Assembly (NCBI RefSeq): GCF_004379255.2 | Contig: NC_056040.1 | Span: 6,304,257 to 6,368,256, forward strand | DNA from: Salvia splendens | Lineage: Eukaryota > Streptophyta > Magnoliopsida > Lamiales > Lamiaceae | DNA length: 64,000 nt | Direction of reading: 5' to 3' | Part shown: positions 35,101-46,721 of the stretch, piece by piece | Layout of the letters: each line of letters starts with the position of its first letter | Numbering within the stretch: position 1 is the first letter of the stretch | Notes under the pieces: generated by a model | Database searches by the model: none | Told to the model about the DNA's origin: nothing | The model's input: only the letters and a program-made list of their open reading frames with translations | Program-made: the position numbers and the translations under genes

Positions 35101-35778
35101 TGATGAATCCGCGAATTTTTGATGGTGATGAATGCAGGAAAATGCAGATCACGACACAGAGAATTTACGTGGTTCGATTTACTGAGGTAAATCTACGTCC
35201 ACGGGAAGAAAAGAGGGCAGAGTTGTATTGCTTGATCTGTTTTTTACAGCTTACAATACAGACTTGCTATTTGATCTTTTATCTCTAGAGAGCTTAACAG
35301 AACTTCTTAGAACTTAACCCTATCTATCTGATCTAGGTTCTATTTATACATTGAACCAAGATCGTGGCATGCAGCACCATTTACTAGGCAGTGGATGTCG
35401 TGGAGATCGTGGCGATCTTGCATGGGTCCACTATCCTGCATGAGTTAATGACTGCTTGACACCACTAAATAGATCGTGGGTGTAGTGGAGGTGGAAATCC
35501 TGCATGAGTCCACTATCTCCTAGTTCGGTCGAATACTGAGACCGAACTGCTGAATTATTGCCGAGCAGCTTTTGCCGATCTGAGAGTAGAGCTTGATGCC
35601 GACCTGAGAGCAGAGTTTGATTGGTTGGCTTTTACCGAGCTGTAGGCTGGGGCCGAACTCTTTGGTCGTGCCGAACTGAACTCTGATACTCTTTAGCCAT
35701 GCCGAACTGATACTCTTTCTTGGGTTTTAGGCTGATGGGCTTTACTGCTGTTGGGCTTGTTTAGTACGTACTCCATCA
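35101..35778 (-). repeat. long terminal repeat (3' LTR) of the Tat-type Ty3 element
   Basis: The segment starts TGATGAATCC and ends TACTCCATCA, so it is bounded by TG…CA with short inverted ends. On the minus strand it is preceded by a polypurine tract (GGGGGGGG followed by TAG, at about 35779-35789), which primes plus-strand synthesis. AATTTACGTGGTTCG and CTACGTCCACGGG near its left end are words often seen in plant LTRs. No partner LTR exists in the window. Confidence 0.8.
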
Positions 35779-36057
35779 CTACCCCCCCCGAAAAGCGAAG
35801 TGAATCACTTCGGCATTCTGGATAAAGGTACGGGGTAAGTTGATGTTTGTCCTCGGTCTTATGAAGTGAACTCTTCTTTGACCGGACTTGGTTTGTGTCC
35901 TAATTTGGCGAGTTTTATCGCTCGGATCGGACTTTCCGTTGTCCTAATTTGGGGATCGGACTTTCCCTTGTCCTAATTCGGCGAGTTTTATCGCGTGGAT
36001 CGGACTTTCCCTTGTCCTAATTCAGGCAAGTTTTATCGCGTGAATCGGACTTTTGTT

Positions 36058-36600
36058 GCAGTTCGTTTCAGACGAAGTGCTTGATTCTTAAGCTGAATTG
36101 TGGTCTTGTATCCTCTTTAGAAGCTTGGACTTCACAATCGTTGGCTTATTGCAGTTCGTTTCAGACGAAGTGCTTGTTTAAGCTGAATTGTGGTCTTGTA
36201 TCCTCTGTAGAAGCTTTGACTCACAATCGTTGGCTTATTGCAGCTCGTTTTAGACGAACTGCTTGTTTAAGCTGAATTGTGGTCTTGTATCTTCTTTAGA
36301 AGCTTTGACTCACAATCGTTGGCTTATTGCAGTTCGTTTCAGACGAACTGCTTGTTTAAGCTGAATTGTGGTCTTGTATCCTCTGTAGAAGCTTTGACTC
36401 ACAATCGTTGGCTTATTGCAGCTCGTTTTAGACGAACTGCTTGTTTAAGCTGAATTGTGGTCTTGTATCTTCTTTAGAAGCTTTGACTCACAATCGTTGG
36501 CTTATTGCAGTTCGTTTCAGACGAACTGCTTGTTTAGGCTGAATTGTGGTCTTGTATCCTCTTTAGAAGCTTTGACTCACAATCGTTGGCTTGTATATGT
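36058..36600 (-). repeat. six-copy 89-bp tandem array in the retroelement 3' region
   Basis: Unit starts (GCAGTTCG or GCAGCTCG) are at 36058, 36151, 36240, 36329, 36418 and 36507; the period is 89 bp except the first (93). The last four alternate CTC, TTC, CTC, TTC, suggesting that a dimer was duplicated. A separate set of repeats with GTCCTAATT and GAGTTTTATCGC lies at 35890-36055. Such arrays are common between pol and the 3' LTR in Tat elements. Confidence 0.85.
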
Positions 36601-36802
36601 TCTAAGAAGGGGATCAGCCTTCGAAGAACAAGATACCTCAGTAACATTTGTAAGAGACGACACGCACATAGACAGACAAAACACACCTAGACAAATAAAA
36701 AGCACTTAGAGACAAAAACGCACAGAGACAAACAAAGACCAAGCAAACCAAAGAAAGCACATTGACCGAACAGGACTCAAGACTGACTGACCGGACTGTC
36801 TC

Positions 36803-39800
36803 TTACAAATGGAACTTCTTGAGGTTGGAAATGTGCCATGTTCGGGGTACCTGTTCTCCTGACATGTGAGCCAATTTGTAAGACCCTTTGCCGAGGACTT
36901 CTGACACCCGATACGGACCTTCCCATGTGGGTTCGAGCTTACCCAGCTTTTCTGCTCGGCTTACTTCGTTGTTTCTCAAGACGAGATCTCCCACTTGAAA
37001 TTGCAGCTTCTTCACCCTTTGGTTGTAATACCGGGCTACTTGCTCCTTGTACTTGGCTGCTTTTATGCATGCCAATTCTCTTCTTTCTTCGGCAAGATCT
37101 AGCTCGGCTCTCAGTCCGTCGTCATTCATTTCTGCTGAGAAGTTTAGAGTTCGGGGACTGGGTATGCCGATCTCCACCGGAATCACGGCTTCAGTGCCGT
37201 AAACAAGACTGTACGGAGTTTCACCGCTGGAGGTTGTGGGTGTAGTTCGGTAGGACCATAGGACTTGAGGGAGATTTTCTACCCATTGTCCTTTGGCTTG
37301 TTCTAACCGAGCTTTTAACCCTTTCACCAGGATACGATTTGTTACCTCCGTTTGTCCGTTTGCTTGTGGATGAGAGACCGAAGTGAACCGCTGTTGAATA
37401 TTCAGCTCTTGGCACCAATTCTTGAACGTCTTGTCGGTGAACTGAGTCCCGTTATCCGAGATGAGGATGTGGGGTATGCCAAATCGGCACACTATGTTCT
37501 TCCAGACGAAGTCCAATGCCTTTGAGCTCGTTATCGCAGCTAATGGTTCAGCTTCCACCCACTTCGTAAAGTAGTCCACGGCAACGATAAGGAATTTCAT
37601 TTGCCGAGGAGCTTGAGGAAGTGGTCCCACTATGTCTATGCCCCATTGCATGAAAGGCCAAGGGCTTTGCATAGTGTATAGATCGGTCTGCGGCATCCTT
37701 GGGACATTTGCATGGATTTGGCACTTCGTACACTTCTTGACGAGCTGCACTGCCTCTTGTACCATGGTTGGCCAATAATATCCCCATCTCAGAACTTTTT
37801 TAGCTAAAGCTCTGGCTCCGATGTGGCTACCGCACGATCCTTCATGAACTTCTCTGAGGATGTAGTCCGTCTCTTCTGGTCCTACGCACCGCAATAACGG
37901 CTGGAGGTAAGACTTTCTAAAGAGGACTCCTTCATGAAGTTCGTACCGAAGTGCTCGGCACGTGATCTTCCGAGCTTCTCTCTTATCCTCGGGCAATTGT
38001 CCTTGATCCAGATACTGCAAGATCGGCGTCATCCAGTTCGGCGAGCTGGATACTGAATGTACCTCGGCTTCATCAATGCTTCGATGCATTAATTCTTCCG
38101 CCTTTGAGCTCGGATCTGAGGCCAACTTACTTAAGGTATCTGCTCGGCTATTTTCCGCTCTGGGAATGCGGATTATCCGAAAATAGGAGAAACTTCGGCT
38201 GATGCTTTGCGCTTTGTCCAAATACTTCTTCATCCTCTCATCACGGGCTTCACTTGTACCCAACATGTGATTCACTATGACTTGTGAATCACAATGGATT
38301 TTGAGAGACTTGATACATAGACTTTGCGCTAGCTGGAGTCCGGCAAGGAGGGCTTCGTATTCGGCTTCGTTATTAGTGGTTGGGAATGAGAACCGAAGTG
38401 AATAGGTTACCTCATGTCCATCGGGAGCGATAAGCAGAATACCAGCTCCACTTCCCGTTTTATTCGAAGCTCCATCTACGAATCCGCTCCAGCAGTCCGG
38501 CGGCTCTTCTTCGGATTCCAAGGGCTGTGCTTGTTCGGCATTGGCAGAATTTTTCTGTTCGGCAATGACAGGGATTGCTTGATCGAACTTGGCCTCTGCA
38601 AGAAAATCTGCCAAGGCTTGTCCCTTGATGGCTTTTCGAGGTAGGTACTCGATTGAGTGTTCTCCCAGCTCTATGGCCCATTTGGCGATTCTGCCTGATG
38701 CTTCTGGCTTGGTCAAAACTTGCCGAAGAGGCAGATCGGTTAAGACGCATACCTTGTGAGCATAGAAGTATGGCCGCAGTCTCCTTGCTGCATTTACTAA
38801 CGCCAGAGCAATTTTTTCCAGAGGTTGATACCTTGTTTCTGGACCTCTTAATGCTCGGCTTGTAAAGTAGATGGGAAACTGCTTTGGGCCTTCTTCTCGT
38901 ACAAGCACCGCGCTAATGGTTTGATCGGATGCCGCTAAGTATAAGAAAATCACTTCGGCATCTGTTGGAGCAGAGAGAATTGGAAGCTTGGCTAAATAAC
39001 TTTTGAGCTCGTCAAAAGCCTTTTTCTGCTCGGCTCCCCACTCAAACTTTGGTGCCTTTTTTAACACTTTGAAGAACGGCAGTTGCTTTTCGGCTGCTTG
39101 GGAAAGGAATCTATTCAATGCGGCTAGACATCCAGTTAGTCTTTGCACATCGTGTATGGACTTCGGCATCGCCATGTTCTGAATAACTTGAACTTTTGAG
39201 GGATTTGCCTTGAGTCCGTCCTTTGAAATCCAACAACCCAGAAATTTTCCCGAATCTACCAAAAAGGTACATTTTTGGGGGTTGAGTTTGAGGTTGGCTT
39301 TTCGGAGCACGTCGAGGGTGGATTTGAGGTTGTCTTCGTACTCCGAAGTGCTTTTGCTTTTGACAACTATGTCGTCGACATACACTTCAACCTGTTTTCC
39401 GATTAGGTGCCGAAAAAGCTTGTCTACCATCCTTTGATAAGTGGCTCCGGCATTCTTTAAACCGAATGGCATCTTTTTATAAGCGAAAATGCCGAAATCG
39501 GTAATGAAAGCTGTTTTCGGAGCGTCACTCTCATCCATCAACACTTGGTGATATCCTTTGTATAAATCAAGAAAACAGAAAATTTCGAAGCCGATCAAAG
39601 CTTCTACTTTTTTATCTATATTCGGAAGGGGATAGCAATCTTTAGGACAGTGCTTGTTTAGATCGGTAAAATCTATGCACATCCGCCATCCTCCTTCTTT
39701 TTTCTTGATCATCACAGGATTGGCCACCCAAGAAGGATATTTCACCTCGAATAGTACATCCGCTTTTAGTAATTGGCGGACTTCGTCATGGATGACTTGG

Positions 39801-39994
39801 CTTCTTTCTGCCGCGAAGAGTCTTTGCTTCTGTTTTACTGGCCGGATTGAAGGATCAATATTTAACCGATGAGTGATTACTTCGGGGGGCACTCCGGTCA
39901 TGTCCAACGGAGACCATGCAAAGACATCTTTGTACTCCTTGAGGAGCTGAATGGTCTTTTCCCGGAGTAGAGGCGTTCCTGCGAAGCCGATCAC
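36803..39994 (-). CDS. Ty3/Tat pol fragment: reverse transcriptase, RNase H, second RNase H, integrase
   Basis: An uninterrupted frame of 1063 codons. The reverse transcriptase covers about residues 45-270, with its active-site YVDD at 205-208. The RNase H follows (about 330-450). A second RNase H-like domain (WSGFVDGASNKTGSGAG to RADTLSKLASD, about 505-635) marks the Tat lineage. The integrase comes last, with a zinc-binding HHCC segment ending KKCTKCQIH, a core with ISDNGTQF, and a C-terminal HISNLKKFHL. The start at 39994 is a breakpoint, not a true start: gag and protease are absent and there is no ATG there. The open frame argues for a young insertion. Confidence 0.88.
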   Translation of the reverse strand: MIGFAGTPLLREKTIQLLKEYKDVFAWSPLDMTGVPPEVITHRLNIDPSIRPVKQKQRLFAAERSQVIHDEVRQLLKADVLFEVKYPSWVANPVMIKKKEGGWRMCIDFTDLNKHCPKDCYPLPNIDKKVEALIGFEIFCFLDLYKGYHQVLMDESDAPKTAFITDFGIFAYKKMPFGLKNAGATYQRMVDKLFRHLIGKQVEVYVDDIVVKSKSTSEYEDNLKSTLDVLRKANLKLNPQKCTFLVDSGKFLGCWISKDGLKANPSKVQVIQNMAMPKSIHDVQRLTGCLAALNRFLSQAAEKQLPFFKVLKKAPKFEWGAEQKKAFDELKSYLAKLPILSAPTDAEVIFLYLAASDQTISAVLVREEGPKQFPIYFTSRALRGPETRYQPLEKIALALVNAARRLRPYFYAHKVCVLTDLPLRQVLTKPEASGRIAKWAIELGEHSIEYLPRKAIKGQALADFLAEAKFDQAIPVIAEQKNSANAEQAQPLESEEEPPDCWSGFVDGASNKTGSGAGILLIAPDGHEVTYSLRFSFPTTNNEAEYEALLAGLQLAQSLCIKSLKIHCDSQVIVNHMLGTSEARDERMKKYLDKAQSISRSFSYFRIIRIPRAENSRADTLSKLASDPSSKAEELMHRSIDEAEVHSVSSSPNWMTPILQYLDQGQLPEDKREARKITCRALRYELHEGVLFRKSYLQPLLRCVGPEETDYILREVHEGSCGSHIGARALAKKVLRWGYYWPTMVQEAVQLVKKCTKCQIHANVPRMPQTDLYTMQSPWPFMQWGIDIVGPLPQAPRQMKFLIVAVDYFTKWVEAEPLAAITSSKALDFVWKNIVCRFGIPHILISDNGTQFTDKTFKNWCQELNIQQRFTSVSHPQANGQTEVTNRILVKGLKARLEQAKGQWVENLPQVLWSYRTTPTTSSGETPYSLVYGTEAVIPVEIGIPSPRTLNFSAEMNDDGLRAELDLAEERRELACIKAAKYKEQVARYYNQRVKKLQFQVGDLVLRNNEVSRAEKLGKLEPTWEGPYRVSEVLGKGSYKLAHMSGEQVPRTWHISNLKKFHL

Positions 39995-40530
39995 ACTTTT
40001 TTAGTAAAGTGTGGGGGTTCGCTACCTAAAATGACACTTTAAATTGTGGACATTACAAAATAGTAAATTGAGACGTTTTATCACGAATGAATGGAGTACT
40101 ATTAGTTTATTTTACAATATCCTTATAATTCGTACGTATGTATTTATGTTCATATAAAAATGAACTAATATCTACTTCGAATATAATCTTGGATATGTGG
40201 GGATAAAGGCTAGCTTCTTCCGCATATAACAAGGACATGTTATGCAACACTTTTATTAAATTTTAGCACCGGCTTCTTTAAATTTCTAGTTCCGTCACTG
40301 CCGCAGCTGGTAAATCGATTATCTGTAGTTATTGTTCTTATTTTCCGGGCGAATTTTGTTATGATTAGCACGCTTTTTTATTTTCCGGGTCCTCGTGGAC
40401 TATATAGGTTACTTTCTCTTTCTCAGAATCGTGGAGATAGTATATTTTGTACTATAAATCAATCTATATTTATTTTAGGGTTGAAGGTTTGATTTCTAAT
40501 CCTTTCTCTGTTGTTCTTTTTGGTGCTCAG

Positions 40531-41227
40531 TGGTCTTGTGCCAGCTTTGGCTGGTATCAGTCATGTTGCAATTCAGTTTCCTACATATGAGAAGATAAAA
40601 AGTTACTTAGCCGATCAAAGTATGTTGTGACTAATTCTTGCCTTAAATGCATCCATCTTGTTCTTGTATCTTCTTATTGATGAAACAAGACACACTTCTT
40701 GTGATTATGATAGATAACACCACCACGGATAAACTCAGTGCTAGCGATGTTGCAATTGCTTCCTCGGTTTCAAAAATATCAGCTTCCACCTTGACATATC
40801 CCCATGAGGTACTATGCAAAGCCAGCAAATCTTTTGCTGCATAATCTCTTTTGAATTGTGATGGAAACATATACACCTTCTGAAAGCATAAGGATCCTAA
40901 CTAAATGTCATAAATTATGAATATATATGACTAATCAGTCAATCCTTGCATTGAGAATTTTAGATATTCAACCCTGTCAACTTAATGCAGGTTGTGCGTT
41001 CAAGGCTTCAAGAACAAGGACACCACTCAGAGAAACGGTATTCTGGTGTGGTAGATTGCGTGAAGAAAGTATATCAGAGCTCAGGTGTCCCTGGTTTTTA
41101 TCGGGGTTGTGCCACCAACCTGCTGAGGACAACCCCAGCTGCTGTAATCACATTAACCAGTTTTGCAATGATTCATCGCTTTCTTGTCACCGTGTTCCCT
41201 CCTGGTCCACACCCTCAAACACTGTGA
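40531..41227 (+). pseudogene. 3' part of a mitochondrial carrier family gene (NAD+/folate transporter type)
   Basis: Three exons with good splice sites (40531-40619, 40714-40808, 40991-41227) join in frame. They read [51 protein letters not shown] and PGFYRGCATNLLRTTPAAVI, ending at the TGA at 41225. RGC and PHEVVRSRLQEQ are characteristic of the last repeat of the plant NDT-type (NAD+ carrier/folate transporter) solute carriers of plastid, mitochondrial or peroxisomal membranes. The exons for the first two thirds are absent upstream, where the truncated retrotransposon lies. The fragment is therefore probably a truncated copy, or a gene whose 5' half was displaced. The remaining frame has no stops. 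The first exon shown starts in phase 1 and needs an upstream exon. Confidence 0.8.
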
Positions 41228-41687
41228 GGTTGCAGCTCAGTTGAGCTGGTTTCAAGTAGCAGTTGCCAATCATAGACTCCCTTCTTTCCTAATTTGGTTA
41301 AATTCTGGTTTTAGGAGAGAGGTTATGTGATTGATGTTGATGATGATGATGAGTTATGATACAGGAACACCCTAATTCAATGTTTCCAATTAATTTCTCA
41401 AGGAATTGTAATATCATCAGATATGGTAAGAACAACATTCTTTATCTCCTATATTTGACTTAAACCGTCATACCAAATTCATTTTATTTCCTTCTGGGAC
41501 GCTTGTAATTGTATGTCTGATTTTTCTATGCTGTTATACGAATAATATGATGGTGTTTGTAGGGATGTGATCAAATGCAAATTATATATCTAATATAAAC
41601 TCAAAACTTTAATCCTAGCCATTTATTATAACAGATCTGTAGTTAATATTGCGTAGAATTTCCATCTCAACAAGAGCATGTATTTTG

Positions 41688-43250
41688 TCAACAGAGGGTA
41701 TTTTTGTAAGTTAAGTTTATGAACGGTTCTTGCATTCCTAATTTCTCTCCCACCTTCCAAAACCGAAAATATTAACACCTTCAAAAGGATCTTAACACCA
41801 CTGTAATTGACGTCAAAACTTTATTCTGAAGACTTAAATTGATTTCTTTGCCGGTGTATTCAAGAATTTATTTTATGACTGTACCGTCACCGGCGTAATA
41901 TTATCCGGCTGAATCTCATAATTCATAAAATCAATTCCGGCGTATTATGTGTCACAACGATTTTTTATTATATGGAGGGTTCTAATGCTGATAAAGGTAA
42001 TTTCATAGTAATGAGAATTATAGGTTAATCTTAGTCGCAAAAGATCTATGATTTTTCATTTCCAGATTCGTGTTTTCCATATGTCGAAGATTGACACATT
42101 AGTGATTAATAATTTCCATACGTTGAAGATTGACACATTCATGATTCGTGATTTCCACATTTTAAAGATTTTTCATTTCCAGATTTGTGATATTCAGATT
42201 CTTAGGATGTAGATGTCCGTATGTTGAGTCGATATTGTGAATACAATTTGTTATTCAGATTGTGTTTGTTTTTCTGTTGAACTTGTGTTAAAATTATTGG
42301 AATTTTTGTTGATATGTCGTATCACATGCCTGATCCTATGTTGACATTTGTAAGCAACGGTTGATTCTACGTTGCAATTCTATTGACATTTTTGTTGATT
42401 CTATATTGATATATATAGCTGTTGTGCGAGTCCATTTTTTTAATTCTCTGTTGACATTTGACTGCTTTGTGTATCAGTCTCAATCATTCCAGAAGTGATT
42501 CAACACGGTTAAAACAATGGACACAAATTCAACAAAAAATCTACAAAAAAATCAACACATCTTTTAGAATCAACATAGAATCAATACGATTTCAACAAAA
42601 TATTCAACATCAACCGAACAAAAGAATCAACGCAATTTCAACGCAAAAAATCACCAACAGTAGAACAAAAGAATCAACGAAATTTCAGTGCAAAAAATCA
42701 ACACAGATTTCAGAATTCAACAAAAAAAGCAACACGATCCATTCAACACAAATTCAACAAAAAATCAACACATATTTTAGAATCAATACGATTTCAACAA
42801 AATATTCAACATCAGCAGAACAAAAGAATCAACATAATTTCAACGCAAAAAATCACCAACAACATAACAAAAGAATCAACGAAATTTCAGTGCAAAAAAT
42901 CAACACATATTTCAGAATTCAACAAAAAAGCAACACGGTTGATTCAACACAAATTCAACAAAAAATCTTCATAAAATTAACACAGATTTTAGAATCAACA
43001 CGATTTCAACACAAAATTCAACATCAACAAAGAATCAACGCAATTTCACCGCAAAATTCAAGCAATTTTTCGACGAAAAGGGGAGAGAACGACGAAAAGA
43101 CAAAAAGTTGGAATGAGGGGGAGTAATTGAAACGGTTTAATTAGCGTGAATAGTGGAAGGAGAGAGAATGACGAAATCGGGATTACACAATTATTCAGTA
43201 ATTAAATGATTCACCGTATTATGAAAAGTGTCCAACGTACCCTCTGTTGA
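41688..43250. mobile_element. candidate foldback-type element with 13-bp inverted ends
   Basis: TCAACAGAGGGTA at 41688 is exactly inverted at 43250. The left half is rich in GTTGATTC/GTTGACATTT words (42060-42470) and the right half in the complementary AATCAACA words (42520-43060), so the two halves could pair. No clear target duplication or transposase was found, and the superfamily is unknown. Confidence 0.5.
42500..43070. repeat. diverged A-rich tandem repeats (AATCAACA words)
   Basis: Irregular units built from CAACAAAAAATCAACAC, AGAATCAACACGATTTCAAC and AAAAGAATCAACG words recur through the block. They keep one plus-strand frame open for 222 codons (42458-43126), but the peptide is a low-complexity I/N/Q/K/S string that mirrors the repeat and is not taken as a gene. 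Confidence 0.75.
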
Positions 43251-46200
43251 TAGATTCGTAGAAGTTATTGAAATTTTAATCTGGAAACATAATAAGCATT
43301 GATCTATAATAATTAGTGGCTAGGATGAAAGTTTTGAGTTTGTATTGAATATATGGTTTTCATTATATCACTACCATGCGTTTGTATGTGTAAAATGTGG
43401 TTCAAATTAAAATTTCTTATTGGGAGAACTGAGTGACATCTTGCACTGGATCTATGAAATAACTATGGTGAACTGTACACTCATCAAATACTGCATATTA
43501 CTATGTGTATGTGTGTTATTGTGTTATCCTAGCAGTATAGTGATTAATGCCGAGATCAACTGTCTCATGTTTGTGTCCACTGTGACACGTGATGGTCAAA
43601 TTTAACAAAAATATCAGATTGCTTGTAGAGGTTTTGAACTCTACATTTAGATAATATCGCATATTATAGTATTCAATATAAGAACTCTCACCATTTTCAC
43701 AATAAGAAGTTTTTTGTATGAGCTACTCTCTCTGTCTGTGTATTTGCAATCAGTTGGTTTTTTTTTGTAATGGTTGCCAACTGTGAAACATCGAAAGATA
43801 TAAACATAATTTGGATCAAAGTTGATTCTTGCACTATGCCGCATGAATTATAGAAGGATATTTACCAAGTAACTTAAGTAATTATGTAGAGAAATAATAT
43901 CTTGATTCGTGAGTGATGCTCCTATACTCGATGAATATTGTGATGCAGCAGCAACATTGGATATCATTGTTGACGTTGACGTTAACATTATTGATATAAT
44001 TTGCAACAAACCATGATATTTTTTTCTTGTCTCCATAATTAGTTTGAGCAGCTGTAAAAGTGAAAAGCCCCTCAACGAAGTCATTAAGGAGTGTCATGAT
44101 ATTTAGATAATGTATGGTGGTTTTTTGGACCCATTCTTTGAATGTTGAAACAATAACACATGATGATGAGTTTTCACCTTTCTGTGCATTTAGCCAAAGT
44201 TTTAGTCACGACGAAATCGTTATGGGTGTTGCTTTAGGGCATCAACAGCCATATTGCTACGGCCGTTCACTTCTTCGTCTTTAATTATCATGTTTTGTAA
44301 TACGCAGATATGATGTCGTTGAACACATCCATGTACTATATAATATAGTATACGTCCTAGACCATTTACGACAGTTAGCTTTGATTAGCACACACTCATA
44401 GTAAAATTTAAAAAAATGGTATAAATAAAGGTAACAAAACCAAAAAAAATTAAATTAAAGTTGAAAATTTGATACTTATGTACTAGAGCTACATTGTGGT
44501 AATTTATGAGATATTGTTTATTTATTGATTGACAATGAGTTAAAACTTGAAAATCAAGATTTGGAGAGCAATGAAAAAAGGTGCAGGTTGGGGAGATGTA
44601 TTGATCTAGATGCTGGAAAAAGGTGGATTAAAATAATCGATTTATGGTTAGAATAGGAAGTTGGGTGAATATTATATGAATTGGGACCAAAATTAAAGTC
44701 TATAAGCTTTTTTTTATGTATGTTCTTTATAGAAGGATTTGATTTGAAAACAATAGTTTATAAGGAGGTGTCCTTCAAAAAAAATAATTTATTAGTATTA
44801 TTATTGCGATTTAGCACATTACATTTTATTTTTATAATCATTAAAATATATACAGATAATGTTACTTTACATACATAATGTGATTTATAATATTTTAATA
44901 TGGGGTCGCCTATAATTTATAAACAAAATAGGTTTCTTTAGTTATTATTTCGGATTAAGAAAAGTTTAGCCTCAATAAAAGGATAATGTGGACATGGGAC
45001 AAGATATTTGATTGAACTCGTTGAGCTCAAAGCCCCATTTGCAAAAGCAATGGATATAACTTGGCATGGATATATATTTTATTTATATATTTTTCTCATA
45101 AAAGTTTGTTGGTTAAAGAAAAATAAATAAATTAGAAAGGCTGTCTATGGATGCATTTTTTAGTGTCGGGTAGGGATCTAGAATATCCTAACACCAAAAT
45201 GTGTGATATTATGAGAGAATGTTTTGAAAATTTGGATAAAAAAGAGTGTTAATAATTTTATTTGATAGTAACTATTTAATACGACTAATACATTTATTAA
45301 TTCACTCACCAGTCACAAATTAACTTAAGCAAACCACTTATAACTAACAAAAAAATTCTCTTGAAACTTTGGGAGGAGAATCATTCTTAATTATTTAGCA
45401 GTAACATGAAGTTGTCGGAAAAAAGAGAATTATGTGATAAGATAAATTTGGCCATTGTTGATAAATCAAGTCACACTACTCTTTATGTCGTGTTTAAAAA
45501 ATATTTAAAGATGAGTTTAGCTAGTAATAGTACGAAATACTATATGCATGATAATGCACCAACTCTATACATCAAATTGGTTTAAATTTGTCTCCATAAG
45601 TAGTAACAATAACATATAGATAATTATTTTTTATGATATTAATTAATTCACGATTTTGTGAATGAGTTTATCTAGCTGGGGACTGAAGGATTGTCTATCC
45701 ATTTTGCATCAAGTATCAGACTTAATCATGATTCATGCTTCGTAAAAATAGACTATAGTATCAAATTTAATTTTTCTTTTAAGAAAAAAATAAATGAAAC
45801 TTAAGCCATCTTGAGTATTAGTTCACGCATCTATTCTTTGAGGTCGGCCAATAGTACAAGTAAAGCACAATTTTCAAGAAATTATATATAATATTCACCC
45901 AAAAGAAATATAGATATGCAGTCCGGAATATAATTTACATAAAATAATCATAATATTGTGGAATATTAATTGTGAAAAAATTTATAGTCGAAGTGGAGCT
46001 CAACTTTGAACTAGAATGTCTATATTTGCCTTTTCTGACGAAATAGTAAGATTTTCAAAAGCAAAAAAGAAAAATAGTTGGAATCATGTATTGTTCTTTT
46101 CAGATTTGTGATGGGTCATGAACAAACATATATATATGTGTGACAATTATTTTGATGGTATACCTAATTGATGATACAAGTATAACGGTGTGTAGTATAA

Positions 46201-46469
46201 TTATAAATCAGCTTCTATTGAATATGATTATCAAGTTTTTTAAATATTTAATTATATCAATCCTTAAGAGTTGAGAATAAAGTCAAAATGTGTTTGGCAA
46301 GGTTAGTTCATCGTTTAAATATTGGTTTTAGAGTTAATTTTTTCTATATTTTGTAATGACGAGTAAAAAAGTATTAGACGGGCACTTGATATATAAGCAC
46401 ATTTTGTAATCCTCGTCGATTATGAGGCTAAATTAGGAAAAAATCTTTTTTTGGTAAAGCATGTTAATT
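43251..46469. other. intergenic, AT-rich; no gene recognised
   Basis: Only short open frames occur. A possible transposase remnant at 44195-44300 is listed separately. A minus-strand frame at 43848-44097 has no resemblance I recognise. No RNA gene was seen. Confidence 0.45.
44195..44300 (-). pseudogene. possible Harbinger transposase C-terminal remnant
   Basis: On the minus strand a short frame reads CVLQNMIIKDEEVNG followed by a stop, similar to the IIMHNIIVEDEG motif near the C-terminus of the transposase at 14025-14959. The match is short and no element ends are visible. Confidence 0.3.
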
Positions 46470-46664
46470 GAATTCCATTTTAACGAAGAAGATTAGATCT
46501 ATTCCGAATAGGGGAGTGACGCACAAGGGTTATGCGTCGTTATTAATGAAACGCACAACCCTTATGCGTCTTTGGTTAATGACGCACAAGGGTTATGCGT
46601 CGTTCAACGACGCATAAGGGTTATGCGTCTTACTTTAATGACGTATAACCCTTGTGCGTCACAC

Positions 46665-46721
46665 TGGTTAGTATTCCTGCCTGTCACCCGGGTGACCCGG
46701 GTTCGATCCCTGGCAACAACG
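46665..46721 (+). repeat. tRNA-Asp(GTC)-like 3' segment, left arm copy
   Basis: TGGTTAGTATTCCTGCC, an anticodon-loop-like CCTGTCACC, and GGGTTCGATCCCTGGC (B box and T arm) follow the layout of plant nuclear tRNA-Asp(GTC). The first 15 or so bases of the tRNA (the 5' acceptor strand and start of the D arm) are replaced by GACGCAC-type repeat sequence. GCATTTTTTT follows, which could act as a pol III terminator. It is not a complete tRNA gene. Confidence 0.7.

Larger units (their letters stand above)
35101..40002 (-). mobile_element. 5'-truncated Ty3 (Metaviridae) retrotransposon, Tat lineage
   Basis: Reading the minus strand: the pol frame (39994-36803), a long 3' untranslated region with an 89-bp tandem array (36600-36058), shorter repeats (about 36055-35890), a polypurine tract and one LTR (35778-35101). 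Gag, protease, primer-binding site and 5' LTR are missing; similarity stops at about 40002, next to the small palindrome CACACTTT…AAAGTGTG. The Tat assignment rests on a second RNase H-like domain after the first and on tandem repeats before the LTR. Confidence 0.85.

Noticed and set aside
42458..43126. 222-codon plus-strand open frame
   Set aside because: The peptide is a low-complexity I/N/Q/K/S string produced by AATCAACA-type tandem repeats; there is no domain and no codon bias.
43848..44097. Minus-strand frames of 71-78 codons
   Set aside because: No recognisable domain, no splice context and AT-rich composition; probably chance.
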